Below, one piece after another: positions 28,001-35,060 of a stretch of DNA of 57,756 nucleotides. Every line of letters starts with the position of its first letter. Positions within the stretch are counted from its first letter, which is position 1. The stretch is from Thermodesulfobacterium thermophilum DSM 1276 (GTDB taxonomy: Bacteria > Desulfobacterota > Thermodesulfobacteria > Thermodesulfobacteriales > Thermodesulfobacteriaceae). Both the position numbers and the translations under genes were made by a program. The notes beneath the pieces are model-generated. The model was given only the letters and a program-made list of their open reading frames with translations, had not been told where the DNA came from and made no database searches. The stretch spans positions 1 through 57,756 of the forward strand of contig NZ_ATXI01000013.1 of the NCBI RefSeq assembly GCF_000421605.1, given 5' to 3'.

Positions 28001-28335
28001 TTAAACTTTTCAAGAACTCCTTTTTTAGCTAAAGCAAAGGCTATGTTTAAACCTGTTTGACCTCCTAAGGTAGGAAGTAAAGCATCAGTCCGTTCTTCCT
28101 TTATAATGTATTCCACTACCTCAGGAGTCAGAGGTTCTATATATGTGTGATCTGCCATCTCAGGATCGGTCATGATGGTAGCTGGATTAGAATTAACTAA
28201 CACTATTTCATAACCCTCTTCTTTTAAAGCCTTGCAAGCCTGACTTCCAGAATAATCAAACTCACAAGCCTGCCCTATAACAATAGGCCCTGAACCTATG
28301 ATTAAAATCTTTTTTATGTCTGTCCTTTTAGGCAT
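25081..28335 (-). CDS. carB: Carbamoyl-phosphate synthase large subunit
   Basis: Makes carbamoyl phosphate for pyrimidine and arginine synthesis from bicarbonate, ATP and ammonia from CarA. The 1084-residue protein has the two homologous ATP-grasp halves: [20 protein letters not shown] at the N-terminus and [20 protein letters not shown] near 565. [18 protein letters not shown] and the parallel [18 protein letters not shown] are present. An MGS-like regulatory domain (from about 940, [16 protein letters not shown]) ends the protein. carA is not in the window. The gene lies 49 nt downstream of ppiD with AGGGG before the ATG, so it is probably in the same transcript. Confidence 0.97.
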   Translation of the reverse strand: MPKRTDIKKILIIGSGPIVIGQACEFDYSGSQACKALKEEGYEIVLVNSNPATIMTDPEMADHTYIEPLTPEVVEYIIKEERTDALLPTLGGQTGLNIAFALAKKGVLEKFNVELIGANAKAIEKAESREHFRKAMENIGLKIPKSFIITSLNEIEKAAKELGFPIIVRPSFTLGGTGGGVAYNIEELREITEKGLEMSLIHQVMLEESVLGWKEFELEVMRDFKDNVVIICSIENFDPMGVHTGDSITVAPAQTLSDVEYQRMRTAAQAIIREIGVETGGSNIQFAVNPKNGEMVVIEMNPRVSRSSALASKATGYPIAKIAAKLAVGYTLDELPNDITKETKAAFEPTIDYVVVKIPRFTFEKFPESPDELTTSMRSVGETMAIGRTFKEALQKAIAGLEIGRFGFGADGKSPSDNDVILPKEIIKEKLVKPNSQRLFYIREAFKSGFSIEEIYNLTYIDPWFLYHLKEIFDKSEEIKGRSLESLTAEELRELKQMGFTDYQIGFLTNTNPQKVREYRKSLGVKPTFKLIDTCAAEFEAYTPYFYSTYEVENESRATKNRKVLIIGGGPNRIGQGIEFDYCCVHASLALREKGIEAIMVNSNPETVSTDYDISTRLYFEPLTLEHILNIYEEENPDGVIVQFGGQTPLNLALPLYKAGVKILGTSPENIDRAENREKFEQLLEKLNLRRPKAGTAYSEEEAIKVANQIGYPLLVRPSYVLGGRAMRIVYSEKELKEFIATAVKVNPEHPILIDKFLEDAIEIDVDAISDGETVVVAGIMEHIEEAGIHSGDSACILPPLHISPKLLNEIKEATKLLAKELEVKGLINIQFAIKDNELYVLEVNPRASRTVPFVSKAIGVPLAKLATWIMLGYSLKEIGFTKEVVPPYYCVKEVVFPFKRFPKVDVILGPEMKSTGEVMGIDWDPALAYAKAQLAAGMKLPTSGTVFISVKDEDKPLTIPIAKTLQELGFNLVGTEGTCKFLSSFGIKIKEVPKISDLKRPNILDLIKNKEIVLAINTAKGKESKEDAYLIRRYTMELDIPYATTLSCARAMVESIKRLTMKSFSFSSLQKYYSYLDYSFYKR

Positions 28336-28384
28336 AAAAAACCCCTGTTTATCTATTTTTAAAATTTTTCATAAAAAGTATCAG

Positions 28385-30193
28385 CTAAAACTTTTCAAAT
28401 AAAGTATAAGTTTTTATCTTAGATTTTTTAAATAGGTTTTGATACCATTCCTTAAACCACTTATCTCTTTTTTGATTTAGAAGAACCGAAGATGCCTGTT
28501 GAATTTCTGCATCTTCAATCGTGCCGTTAAAGTCTTTAATGCTTTTTATGACAAAAATTTTAAGATCCCCTCTGTCCCACACGATATTGTCTATTACTTT
28601 AGAAGAACCTGTGTTAGCAATCAATTGGGCTATGTTAGAAGAAAATGTTTGAGGAATCTCCATCCGGCTCAAACGATATTCCTTGGTCTGGAATCCTTCG
28701 TTTTCAAAAACTTCTTTGATTAGATCTGTTTTTGATTTTAATTTTTCTAAAAGGGCTTTAGCTTTTTGCTCACACAACTCTTTTCCTTTGCTGTTAAGAT
28801 AGTCCTGCATAACCTTTTCTTTTGCTTCAGCAAAATCTAAAGACCTTGCAGGTTTTTTATCAATAATTTCTAAGATCACAAACCCTTTAGAGGTTTCAAA
28901 AGGAGCAAAAAATTCTCTTTTTGGGGCTTCAAAAACCTTTTTGGCAAGTTGAGGATTTTGAAACTGGTCTAAAAATTCTTTTTTAGTTAACCAATTGGTT
29001 TCAAAAAGTTTGATTTTATTTTTTTCTGCCCATATTTTTAAATCGTTTTCTTTCATAATTTCAGAATAAATCTTGTTAGCCTTTTCCTGGGTAACCTTTC
29101 TTGTTTTTTCTGTTTTTAAAAATTTATAAATATCCTCTCTTACTTCGTCAAAGGAAGCTATTCCTTCTGGCTTGATAGCCTCAACTCCTATGATTAAATA
29201 TCCAGAAGAAACCTTAAAAGGTCCTAAAACTTGACCTTCCTTACTTTGTTTAAGTGCAGTTTTTATTTCTTCTGACAGTACCCCTTCTTCTACCCATTTA
29301 GCAGGAACCTTAAGGTCCTTGACATGTTTGGTTTCTTCTTTGATTTTTTGAGCTTTTTTTAAGGAAGTATCATCTGTGCCTTCGACCAACAGAGTTTTAA
29401 TCTTAGCCCTAAAAGGCCTCTTAAAACGATCTAAATTTTGTTCATAAAACCTTTTAAGCTCAACCTCTGTTACTTCCAAAGAAGTTTCATAAGGAATAAC
29501 TATATAAGCAAGTTTAACCTTTTCTTCTTCTTTATAAATATCTCTATGGGCAAGATAATAATTTTCCAAGTCTTTTTCTGTATAATTAATCTTTTCTATA
29601 CAAGCTTTAAAGGGTAAAACACCTTCTAACAACTCAATTTCCTGCTTTGCAAACCTCAAATAATCTTTAACTTCTTCGTCTGAAACCACAATAGGAGTTG
29701 TCAAAAGAAGTTTTAATCGTTGTTGCAAAATGTCATAGTAAACAAGTTTTTCAAAAAACTTTGGGGTAGTACCTAACTCTCTTAATACCATCTGATATTT
29801 TTGGGGACTAAACCTTCCATTTTCTTGGAAAGATGGAATTTGAGCTATGCTAAGGCTTACCTCTTCTGGTAAAACCTTAACACCTATTTTATTGGCATAA
29901 TCTTCTAAAAGTTTTAGTTTTATAAGTTCATCGAGGACTTCTTTTTTGAGATTAAGTTTTTTAAGGTCTTCTTCGCTAATTTCGCCAAAGGTTTGCTTTA
30001 AACGAAGCAACTGAAAGTTGTAAAACTCTTGAAATTCTTTGGCTGTGATAGAGATCCCGTTTACCTTAGCAACGAGGTCTTTTTCTGAAGTAACAAAGCT
30101 TCCGATACCCCAAAAGATAAAAACTATAATAATTACCGCTAAAAAGATTTTAGCAAAGACTGAAGTAGCGCCTTTTCTTAAAAAATCAAACAT
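28385..30193 (-). CDS. ppiD: PpiD/SurA-like membrane-anchored peptidyl-prolyl isomerase
   Basis: Periplasmic folding factor for exported proteins, anchored in the inner membrane. The N-terminus (MFDFLRKGATSVFAKIFLAV) with its single membrane helix (to about 34) is typical of PpiD. A SurA-N-like chaperone region follows (INGISITAKEFQEFYNF-type helix near 44-60), then a parvulin-like PPIase region around 225-370 and further helices to 602. The cis-trans isomerase domain is divergent, so isomerase activity is uncertain. AAGGTG precedes the ATG, and a TTGACA/TATATT promoter lies upstream. Confidence 0.87.
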   Translation of the reverse strand: MFDFLRKGATSVFAKIFLAVIIIVFIFWGIGSFVTSEKDLVAKVNGISITAKEFQEFYNFQLLRLKQTFGEISEEDLKKLNLKKEVLDELIKLKLLEDYANKIGVKVLPEEVSLSIAQIPSFQENGRFSPQKYQMVLRELGTTPKFFEKLVYYDILQQRLKLLLTTPIVVSDEEVKDYLRFAKQEIELLEGVLPFKACIEKINYTEKDLENYYLAHRDIYKEEEKVKLAYIVIPYETSLEVTEVELKRFYEQNLDRFKRPFRAKIKTLLVEGTDDTSLKKAQKIKEETKHVKDLKVPAKWVEEGVLSEEIKTALKQSKEGQVLGPFKVSSGYLIIGVEAIKPEGIASFDEVREDIYKFLKTEKTRKVTQEKANKIYSEIMKENDLKIWAEKNKIKLFETNWLTKKEFLDQFQNPQLAKKVFEAPKREFFAPFETSKGFVILEIIDKKPARSLDFAEAKEKVMQDYLNSKGKELCEQKAKALLEKLKSKTDLIKEVFENEGFQTKEYRLSRMEIPQTFSSNIAQLIANTGSSKVIDNIVWDRGDLKIFVIKSIKDFNGTIEDAEIQQASSVLLNQKRDKWFKEWYQNLFKKSKIKTYTLFEKF

Positions 30194-30217
30194 AAAGCAC
30201 CTTATAAAGTTTTTATA

Positions 30218-30245
30218 AATATACCAAAATTTTTTGAATTGTCAA
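30218..30245 (-). promoter_or_regulatory. Predicted sigma70 promoter of ppiD-carB
   Basis: On the minus strand TTGACA (30245-30240), 16 nt, TATATT (30223-30218). The same box pair and spacing is found in front of the small basic protein gene (17615-17642). Confidence 0.6.
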
Positions 30246-30249
30246 AAAT

Positions 30250-30285
30250 TTTTTAGTTTAATAAAAAAAAATGATAAACTAAAAA
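30250..30285. repeat. 11-bp inverted repeat upstream of the ppiD promoter
   Basis: TTTTTAGTTTA (30250-30260) is the exact reverse complement of TAAACTAAAAA (30275-30285); the 14-nt interval is almost all A on the plus strand. It ends 4 nt before the -35 box. It could be an operator, an UP-like tract or part of a terminator for the tRNA transcript. Confidence 0.4.
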
Positions 30286-30318
30286 GCATAGAAGGTAACT
30301 TTAATCGATAGAAAATTT

Positions 30319-30344
30319 AAAAATGACTACCAATAGAATTGGTA
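30319..30344 (-). terminator. Possible weak terminator of rpsT-tRNA-Ala
   Basis: On the minus strand TACCAAT-TCT-ATTGGTA (30344-30328) forms a perfect 7-bp stem with a 3-nt loop, followed by GTCA and five T. It starts 35 nt after the tRNA 3' end. The stem is short and AT-rich. Confidence 0.4.
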
Positions 30345-30378
30345 ACAACTGAAAAAATAAAAAATTAGATCCACCTAA

Positions 30379-30452
30379 TGGAGATGAGGGGATTCGAACC
30401 CCCGACCTCCGGAGTGCGATTCCGGCGCTCTCCCAGGCTGAGCTACATCCCC
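30379..30452 (-). tRNA. tRNA-Ala (anticodon CGC)
   Basis: The minus strand folds into a complete cloverleaf. The acceptor stem is GGGGATG/CATCTCC with a G3:T70 pair, the universal alanine identity element. The D-arm is GCTC...GAGC, the anticodon stem is CCGGA/TCCGG with loop ATCGCAC (anticodon CGC, codon GCG), and the T-arm is GGGGG TTCGAAT CCCCT. The discriminator is A and CCA is not encoded. It starts 8 nt after the rpsT stop codon and is probably processed from the rpsT transcript. Confidence 0.95.
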
Positions 30453-30460
30453 TTTAATTT

Positions 30461-30742
30461 TTAATGGGTGGTAGCTTTGTTTTTGGCTGATTCGAACTTT
30501 TTAAAAAGTTTAGAGATTTTATTAGCAGCCTTTTTCCAATGGAAAATGCCTTTAGAAACCCCTTTATGAAGCAAACTTTGGACGATTCTTAATTGGGCTT
30601 CAGCTTTTTCTAAGTCATGAGCGTTTAAATAATTTAAAAACTTTTTAATCTCAGTTTTCACCCTACTTTTGAAGGCTCGATTTCTTAACCTTCTCTTTTC
30701 GCTTTGTCTTAACTCTTTTTTGGCAGACTTGTGATGTGGCAC
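30461..30742 (-). CDS. rpsT: 30S ribosomal protein S20
   Basis: Small-subunit protein that binds 16S rRNA. The 93-residue, Lys/Arg-rich, all-helical sequence has the family features SAKKELRQSEKRRLRNRAFK, VQSLLHKGVSKGIFHWKKAA and KISKLFKKF. The start is GTG, after GGGAGGG. tRNA-Ala follows within 10 nt on the same strand, so ribosomal protein and tRNA share one transcript. Confidence 0.96.
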   Translation of the reverse strand: MPHHKSAKKELRQSEKRRLRNRAFKSRVKTEIKKFLNYLNAHDLEKAEAQLRIVQSLLHKGVSKGIFHWKKAANKISKLFKKFESAKNKATTH

Positions 30743-30830
30743 TTCACTACCCTCCCTTTCCTTTGTTTAGTTTTGGATTAAAATTTATAGTAAGTTATAG
30801 TTTTGTCAAGGTTTAACTAAAAACTTTTGC

Positions 30831-30836
30831 TAAAAT
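30831..30836 (+). promoter_or_regulatory. Candidate -10 box of the DUF3108 gene
   Basis: TAAAAT lies 6 nt before the ATG at 30843, with no ribosome-binding site between. No convincing -35 is seen at the right distance (TTGTCA at 30803 is 22 nt away). Confidence 0.3.
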
Positions 30837-30842
30837 TATATC

Positions 30843-31943
30843 ATGAAAACCGATGTCAAAGATAAAATTCATCCTTTTCTTTCTTCTCTCATTTTTTCTT
30901 TAATTATACATATTTCTCTATTCCTCGGTATGTTTGCTCTACCCACCTTCAAACATTTCTTAATATCTTACACAGAAGATTTTTTAGACTTAAACTTAAA
31001 AGAAATAGAAACTATATCTCAACCCTCAAAAATCATCTCAAAAAAAGAAACCTCTCAAGAATCTGAAACGAAAAACCTTAAAGAAGAGGTTCCATCTTCT
31101 GGACCTCAACCTTTTAATAAAGACAACTCCCAACCTTCAGAACAGCCTTCTACTCAACCTGATATCGATACACCTAAAACGGTTTCAGAAACAGAGAACA
31201 TCCCTCAAGAAAAAAAAGATACCTTAACCGAAAAAGCAGAGCTTTGGAAAGCTTCTGAAAAAACAAAAGCTTCTGAACCGACATTGTCTAAGGATATCGT
31301 AAGTTTACCTAAAAAACTTGTATATGAAATTTTTTACGGACCTTTTAAGCTGGGAGAAACGATAATATTGATAGAAAATTCAAAATATTCAGCCATAGTT
31401 TACACCACAGGCTTGGGTAATGTAGTTTATCCCTATTATGCTAAATGGGAAACCTGGTTAGATAACCAAGGAAATCCTTTTAAAACAAACATCTATTCAA
31501 AGGACAGAGAAAAAGAAAGGAAGAAATCCATATTTTTTGATAAAGAAAGACAAGTAGTAAATATAAAAAAAGGCGATATAGAAAAAAATTTAGGAGAAAC
31601 TTTTAATGTAACCTACCCTATCTACGATGAACTTACTTCTTTTATAAATTCGTGGTTGGTTGACTATCTAAACCAACCTAAAGTAGAGTTTCCTGTGTAT
31701 ATAAAAGAAAGTAGAAAATTTGTCAAAATAGCCTTAAGTAAAGAAACCTCGTGCATGTATGAAGGTAAAGAGGAACCCTGTTTAGAGCTCAACATAACAC
31801 TTCCAGAAACCAGTGAACTTTTAAGCAGAAACAGAAAGGTTACCGTGTATCTACTTAAAAAAGAAAAATATCCTATAGAAATAAGGGGGAAACTCCCCCT
31901 TATAGGTAGCTTAACCGGAAAACTTAAGGAAGTGGTAAAATAA
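30843..31943 (+). CDS. DUF3108 protein with a TonB-like N-terminal anchor and Pro/Glu/Ser-rich linker
   Basis: 366-residue envelope protein. One membrane helix near the N-terminus (about 12-38) is preceded by a short cytoplasmic tail, a signal-anchor layout as in TonB. Residues about 50-155 are a disordered Ser/Glu/Pro/Thr/Lys-rich linker. The C-terminal domain (about 158-366) matches DUF3108 by eye: LVYEIFYGPFKLGE, YYAKWETWLDNQGNPFKTNI, a Cys pair in CMYEGKEEPCLEL, and KYPIEIRGKLPLIGSLTGKL. The function is unknown; DUF3108 proteins are periplasmic or outer-membrane-associated. It stands alone and ends 1 nt before convergent gltX. Confidence 0.72.
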   Translation: MKTDVKDKIHPFLSSLIFSLIIHISLFLGMFALPTFKHFLISYTEDFLDLNLKEIETISQPSKIISKKETSQESETKNLKEEVPSSGPQPFNKDNSQPSEQPSTQPDIDTPKTVSETENIPQEKKDTLTEKAELWKASEKTKASEPTLSKDIVSLPKKLVYEIFYGPFKLGETIILIENSKYSAIVYTTGLGNVVYPYYAKWETWLDNQGNPFKTNIYSKDREKERKKSIFFDKERQVVNIKKGDIEKNLGETFNVTYPIYDELTSFINSWLVDYLNQPKVEFPVYIKESRKFVKIALSKETSCMYEGKEEPCLELNITLPETSELLSRNRKVTVYLLKKEKYPIEIRGKLPLIGSLTGKLKEVVK

Positions 31944-31944
31944 T

Positions 31945-33354
31945 CTAAAAACTATTTTCAAAAATATAAGCTAACGCCTTCTTAATACGATAAATAGTTT
32001 TTTCTCTACCTAAAACCCTTATAATTTCAAAAAGTCCGGGGCTAACGGTTTTTCCGGTAAGGGCTATTCTTATGGCCTGGGCTATGTCTTTTAGTTTAAA
32101 ACCGTGGGTTTCAGCCAAATTTCGAAAATAATCCTCTAAAACCTTATCTTCTAAAGTTAACGTTTTTAAATCTTCGCAGACCTTTTCTAATACCGGAGCT
32201 ATCTGAGGTGTGAGAAACTTCTTTGCACCATTTGGATCATAAATAACCTCTTCTATGAGATAAAAATCCATCATTTCTACAAGTTCTACTAAAGTTTTAC
32301 CCCTTGTTTTTACGGTCTCGATAGCCTCTAACAAATATTTTTCAGAAAATTGATCAAGATTATATTTCTTAGATAGAAAAGGTTTAAGATGGTCAAGTAA
32401 AAAACGGTTATCGCTATTTTTTATCCAGTAGGCATTAACCGCTAAAAGCTTATCTGGGTCAAAACGCGCAGGAGATAGGTTTACGTCTTTTATGTCAAAT
32501 TTTTCTATAAGTTCTTCTACAGTAAAATATTCCTGATCTCCAAAACCCCAACCAAGCCTTGCCAGATAGTTTATCAAAGCATTAGGTAAGAACCCTGCTT
32601 CTTTGTATTCAAGGATGGATTTAGCCCCATGTCTTTTTGAAAGTTTAGCCCCATCAGGGCCAAGGACCATAGGAATATGGGCAAATTTAGGAGGTTCAAC
32701 TCCAAGGGCTTCATAGATAATCAACTGCTTTGGGGTATTAGAAATATGATCATCTCCTCTTATTACATGGGTTATCCCCATAGTGATATCATCAATCACC
32801 ACCGCAAACTGATAAGTAGGGGTCCCATCTGAGCGTAAAATCACAAAGTCATCCACCTCTTCGGCAGGGAAAACAATCTTACCTCTTAAAAGGTCTTCAA
32901 AGACGATTTCACCAAATTCTGGAGCCTTAATTCTTAAGGCTCTCCCTTCCCCTGGACCCAAATTTTTATTTAGGCAGGTTTTGTCATACCTTGGTTTTTG
33001 CCCGGTTTCTAACATTTTTTTCTTTTTTTCTTCTAAAACCTCTTTAGGGCATTCACAGTAATACGCCTTGCCTTCCTCAAAAAGCCTTTGAGCATATTGT
33101 TGATAAAGTTCAACCCTTTGACTTTGAAAATAAGGACCTCCATCCCAGTCAAGACCTAACCATTTTAAGGCCTCTAAGATAGAAACAACATATTCTTCTT
33201 TAGACCTTTCTCTATCTGTATCTTCTAATCTTAGTACAAACTTCCCTTGGTGATGCCTTGCATAAAGCCAGTTAAAAAGTGCAGTCCTTGCTCCCCCTAA
33301 ATGTAAATGTCCTGTTGGACTTGGTGGGAAACGTGTAACTATCTCAGCCATCAA
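31945..33354 (-). CDS. gltX: Glutamyl-tRNA synthetase
   Basis: Charges tRNA-Glu (and in some bacteria tRNA-Gln) with glutamate. The 469-residue class I synthetase has the HIGH-type motif PPSPTGHLHLGGARTALF, the KMSKS-type motif KLSKRHG and the intervening IRGDDHISNTPKQLI. It is last in the order kdsB-memo-gltX. Whether it is discriminating or non-discriminating cannot be read directly, and no second copy is in the window. Confidence 0.97.
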   Translation of the reverse strand: MMAEIVTRFPPSPTGHLHLGGARTALFNWLYARHHQGKFVLRLEDTDRERSKEEYVVSILEALKWLGLDWDGGPYFQSQRVELYQQYAQRLFEEGKAYYCECPKEVLEEKKKKMLETGQKPRYDKTCLNKNLGPGEGRALRIKAPEFGEIVFEDLLRGKIVFPAEEVDDFVILRSDGTPTYQFAVVIDDITMGITHVIRGDDHISNTPKQLIIYEALGVEPPKFAHIPMVLGPDGAKLSKRHGAKSILEYKEAGFLPNALINYLARLGWGFGDQEYFTVEELIEKFDIKDVNLSPARFDPDKLLAVNAYWIKNSDNRFLLDHLKPFLSKKYNLDQFSEKYLLEAIETVKTRGKTLVELVEMMDFYLIEEVIYDPNGAKKFLTPQIAPVLEKVCEDLKTLTLEDKVLEDYFRNLAETHGFKLKDIAQAIRIALTGKTVSPGLFEIIRVLGREKTIYRIKKALAYIFENSF

Positions 33355-33370
33355 CAGTCCCCCTTTAGAT

Positions 33371-34177
33371 TTAATATAAAATTATTCCTCCGTAACCTAC
33401 CACTGAGGAGTAATCTCTGATTATATCTCCAGAGGTGGCATAAGCAATAAGTTCTCCATGAGTGGCTCCGAGCTTTTTACAAGCAACTATGGCTATTGCT
33501 ACCGGAATGACTCCACACATAGATATGTTGTTTTCTTTTACCGTCTTTATAAGACCTTCTTCAGACAAGGATAAGATTTCGTTTATAGCCATAGAATCTT
33601 TATGTTTGGCTGTGCCATGGGGCACATAATGACTAAAATCTGAGCTTGCTACGATTAAAATTTTCTTTTCTGGAAAAAGCTGTATGGTTTTAGCCAACGC
33701 CTCTCCAACTTCTCTTATTTCCTTAAGTGAAATCCATCTTAAACAAATCGCTACGATTTCTATCTCAGGGTTTAGATACTGTAAAAAAGGTACCTGAACT
33801 TCTATAGAATGTTCATGGGCATGGGCTAAAAGGTCTTCTGAGACCAAAGGACAAATTTCTAACAAACGAGAAACAAAGGTTTTATTTACTTTAGCCTCTC
33901 CTAAAGGGGTGATGAAGGAGGTTCCGTTAAAGATAGCGATTGGTTTTCCCATACCTGTATGATTAGGACCAAGGATAACAGCGATATCAGGGGAGACTAT
34001 CTTACCATAAACAGCTCCAGCAACAGCCCCTGAGTAAAAATATCCTGCATGAGGAACCACTATCCCTTTAGCAGATATCTTGGGTTCTGAAAACTTTATC
34101 AGTTCGGCAAGATGCGCTTTTAATTCTTTAGGGTTATTACTATAAAAATATCCTGCTACTGCGGGTTCTCTCTTCAT
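33371..34177 (-). CDS. MEMO1-family protein (AmmeMemoRadiSam protein B)
   Basis: 268-residue protein related to class III extradiol dioxygenases. Visible are the N-terminal REPAVAGYFYS, VVPHAGYFYSGAVAG with a metal-site-type His, LGPNHTG, AHEHSIEVQVPFLQYL, SSDFSHY and the C-terminal region with SSVVGYGGIIL. In many thermophiles this gene neighbours a radical SAM gene and an AMMECR1 gene; neither is here. The biochemical role is not established in bacteria. It overlaps kdsB by 4 nt (ATGA type) and lies 16 nt before gltX. Confidence 0.9.
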   Translation of the reverse strand: MKREPAVAGYFYSNNPKELKAHLAELIKFSEPKISAKGIVVPHAGYFYSGAVAGAVYGKIVSPDIAVILGPNHTGMGKPIAIFNGTSFITPLGEAKVNKTFVSRLLEICPLVSEDLLAHAHEHSIEVQVPFLQYLNPEIEIVAICLRWISLKEIREVGEALAKTIQLFPEKKILIVASSDFSHYVPHGTAKHKDSMAINEILSLSEEGLIKTVKENNISMCGVIPVAIAIVACKKLGATHGELIAYATSGDIIRDYSSVVGYGGIILY

Positions 34178-34908
34178 AACGATATCCCTCTTAGTTTTAT
34201 AAGTTTTTCTAAATCTTCTGGGGTGTCTACTTCAGGTACATCTTCGGGCACTATGTTTACAGCTATTTTATACCCATGTTCAAGGGCTCTCAATTGCTCT
34301 AACTTTTCTGTGAGTTCGAGGGTTCCTGGAGAAAGTCTAACAAATAGGTCTAAAAATTCCTTTGTATAGGCATAAACACCAATATGTTTTAGGTATAAAG
34401 GGGGGTCTCCTGGAGTTCTAAAATAAGGAATAAGGCTTCTTGAAAAATAAAGGGCATAGCCTTGACAGTCTAAAACCACCTTAACTTTATTAGGATTATA
34501 GAGGTCTTCTTCAGTATTTATAGGAGTAGCAAGGGTAGCCATTTTAGCCTTTCCAGAGAGCAAAGGCTCTATCAAGAGTTGAAAATATTCTGAAGGGAAA
34601 AAAGGTTGGTCTCCTTGAAGATTAACTACTATATCTTCTGGAGATAGTCCAAGAAGTTCGGTGGCTTCAGCTACTCGATCTGTACCACAGATATGGGTCT
34701 TAGCAGTCATCAAGGCCTTACCTCCAAACCTTAAAACCTCCTTAAAAATCCTTTCGTCATCAGTAGCTACCCATATTTCTTCTGCTTTTGAGCTTAAAGC
34801 CCTTTCATAAACATGTTGTATCATCGGTTTTCCGTCTATGAGGATCAAGGGCTTTCCTGGGAAACGTGTAGAACCATAACGTGCCGGGATGATGATCACC
34901 TGTTTCAT
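34174..34908 (-). CDS. kdsB: 3-deoxy-manno-octulosonate cytidylyltransferase (CMP-KDO synthetase)
   Basis: Activates KDO with CTP for assembly of the lipopolysaccharide core, which shows that the host has an LPS outer membrane. The 244-residue protein has IIPARYGSTRFPGKPL at the N-terminus, GTDRVAEA, VNLQGDQPF, YAYTKEFLDLF and the C-terminal VDTPEDLEKL. It is the first gene of the three-gene minus-strand unit. No Shine-Dalgarno sequence is seen; a TATTAT lies 5 nt before the ATG. Confidence 0.96.
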   Translation of the reverse strand: MKQVIIIPARYGSTRFPGKPLILIDGKPMIQHVYERALSSKAEEIWVATDDERIFKEVLRFGGKALMTAKTHICGTDRVAEATELLGLSPEDIVVNLQGDQPFFPSEYFQLLIEPLLSGKAKMATLATPINTEEDLYNPNKVKVVLDCQGYALYFSRSLIPYFRTPGDPPLYLKHIGVYAYTKEFLDLFVRLSPGTLELTEKLEQLRALEHGYKIAVNIVPEDVPEVDTPEDLEKLIKLRGISL

Positions 34909-34966
34909 GTTTCATAATATTAATCTAAATTTATAAAAATAAAAGAAGGGCTTGAATTTTCGTGCT

Positions 34967-34997
34967 TTGATATTAAACTTAAGTCATCTTTTATAAT
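34967..34997 (+). promoter_or_regulatory. Possible promoter of the infB operon with an overlapping dyad downstream
   Basis: TATAAT (34992-34997) with TTGATA (34967-34972) at a long 19-nt spacing. A perfect dyad GGTTAA-CT-TTAACC lies at 35009-35022, close to the predicted start of transcription, and could bind a regulator. The -35 assignment is weak. Confidence 0.35.
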
Positions 34998-35060
34998 ATA
35001 ATTAAATTGGTTAACTTTAACCTTAGCCAAAAGTATCTTTAAACTTAAACAGGGGTTATT

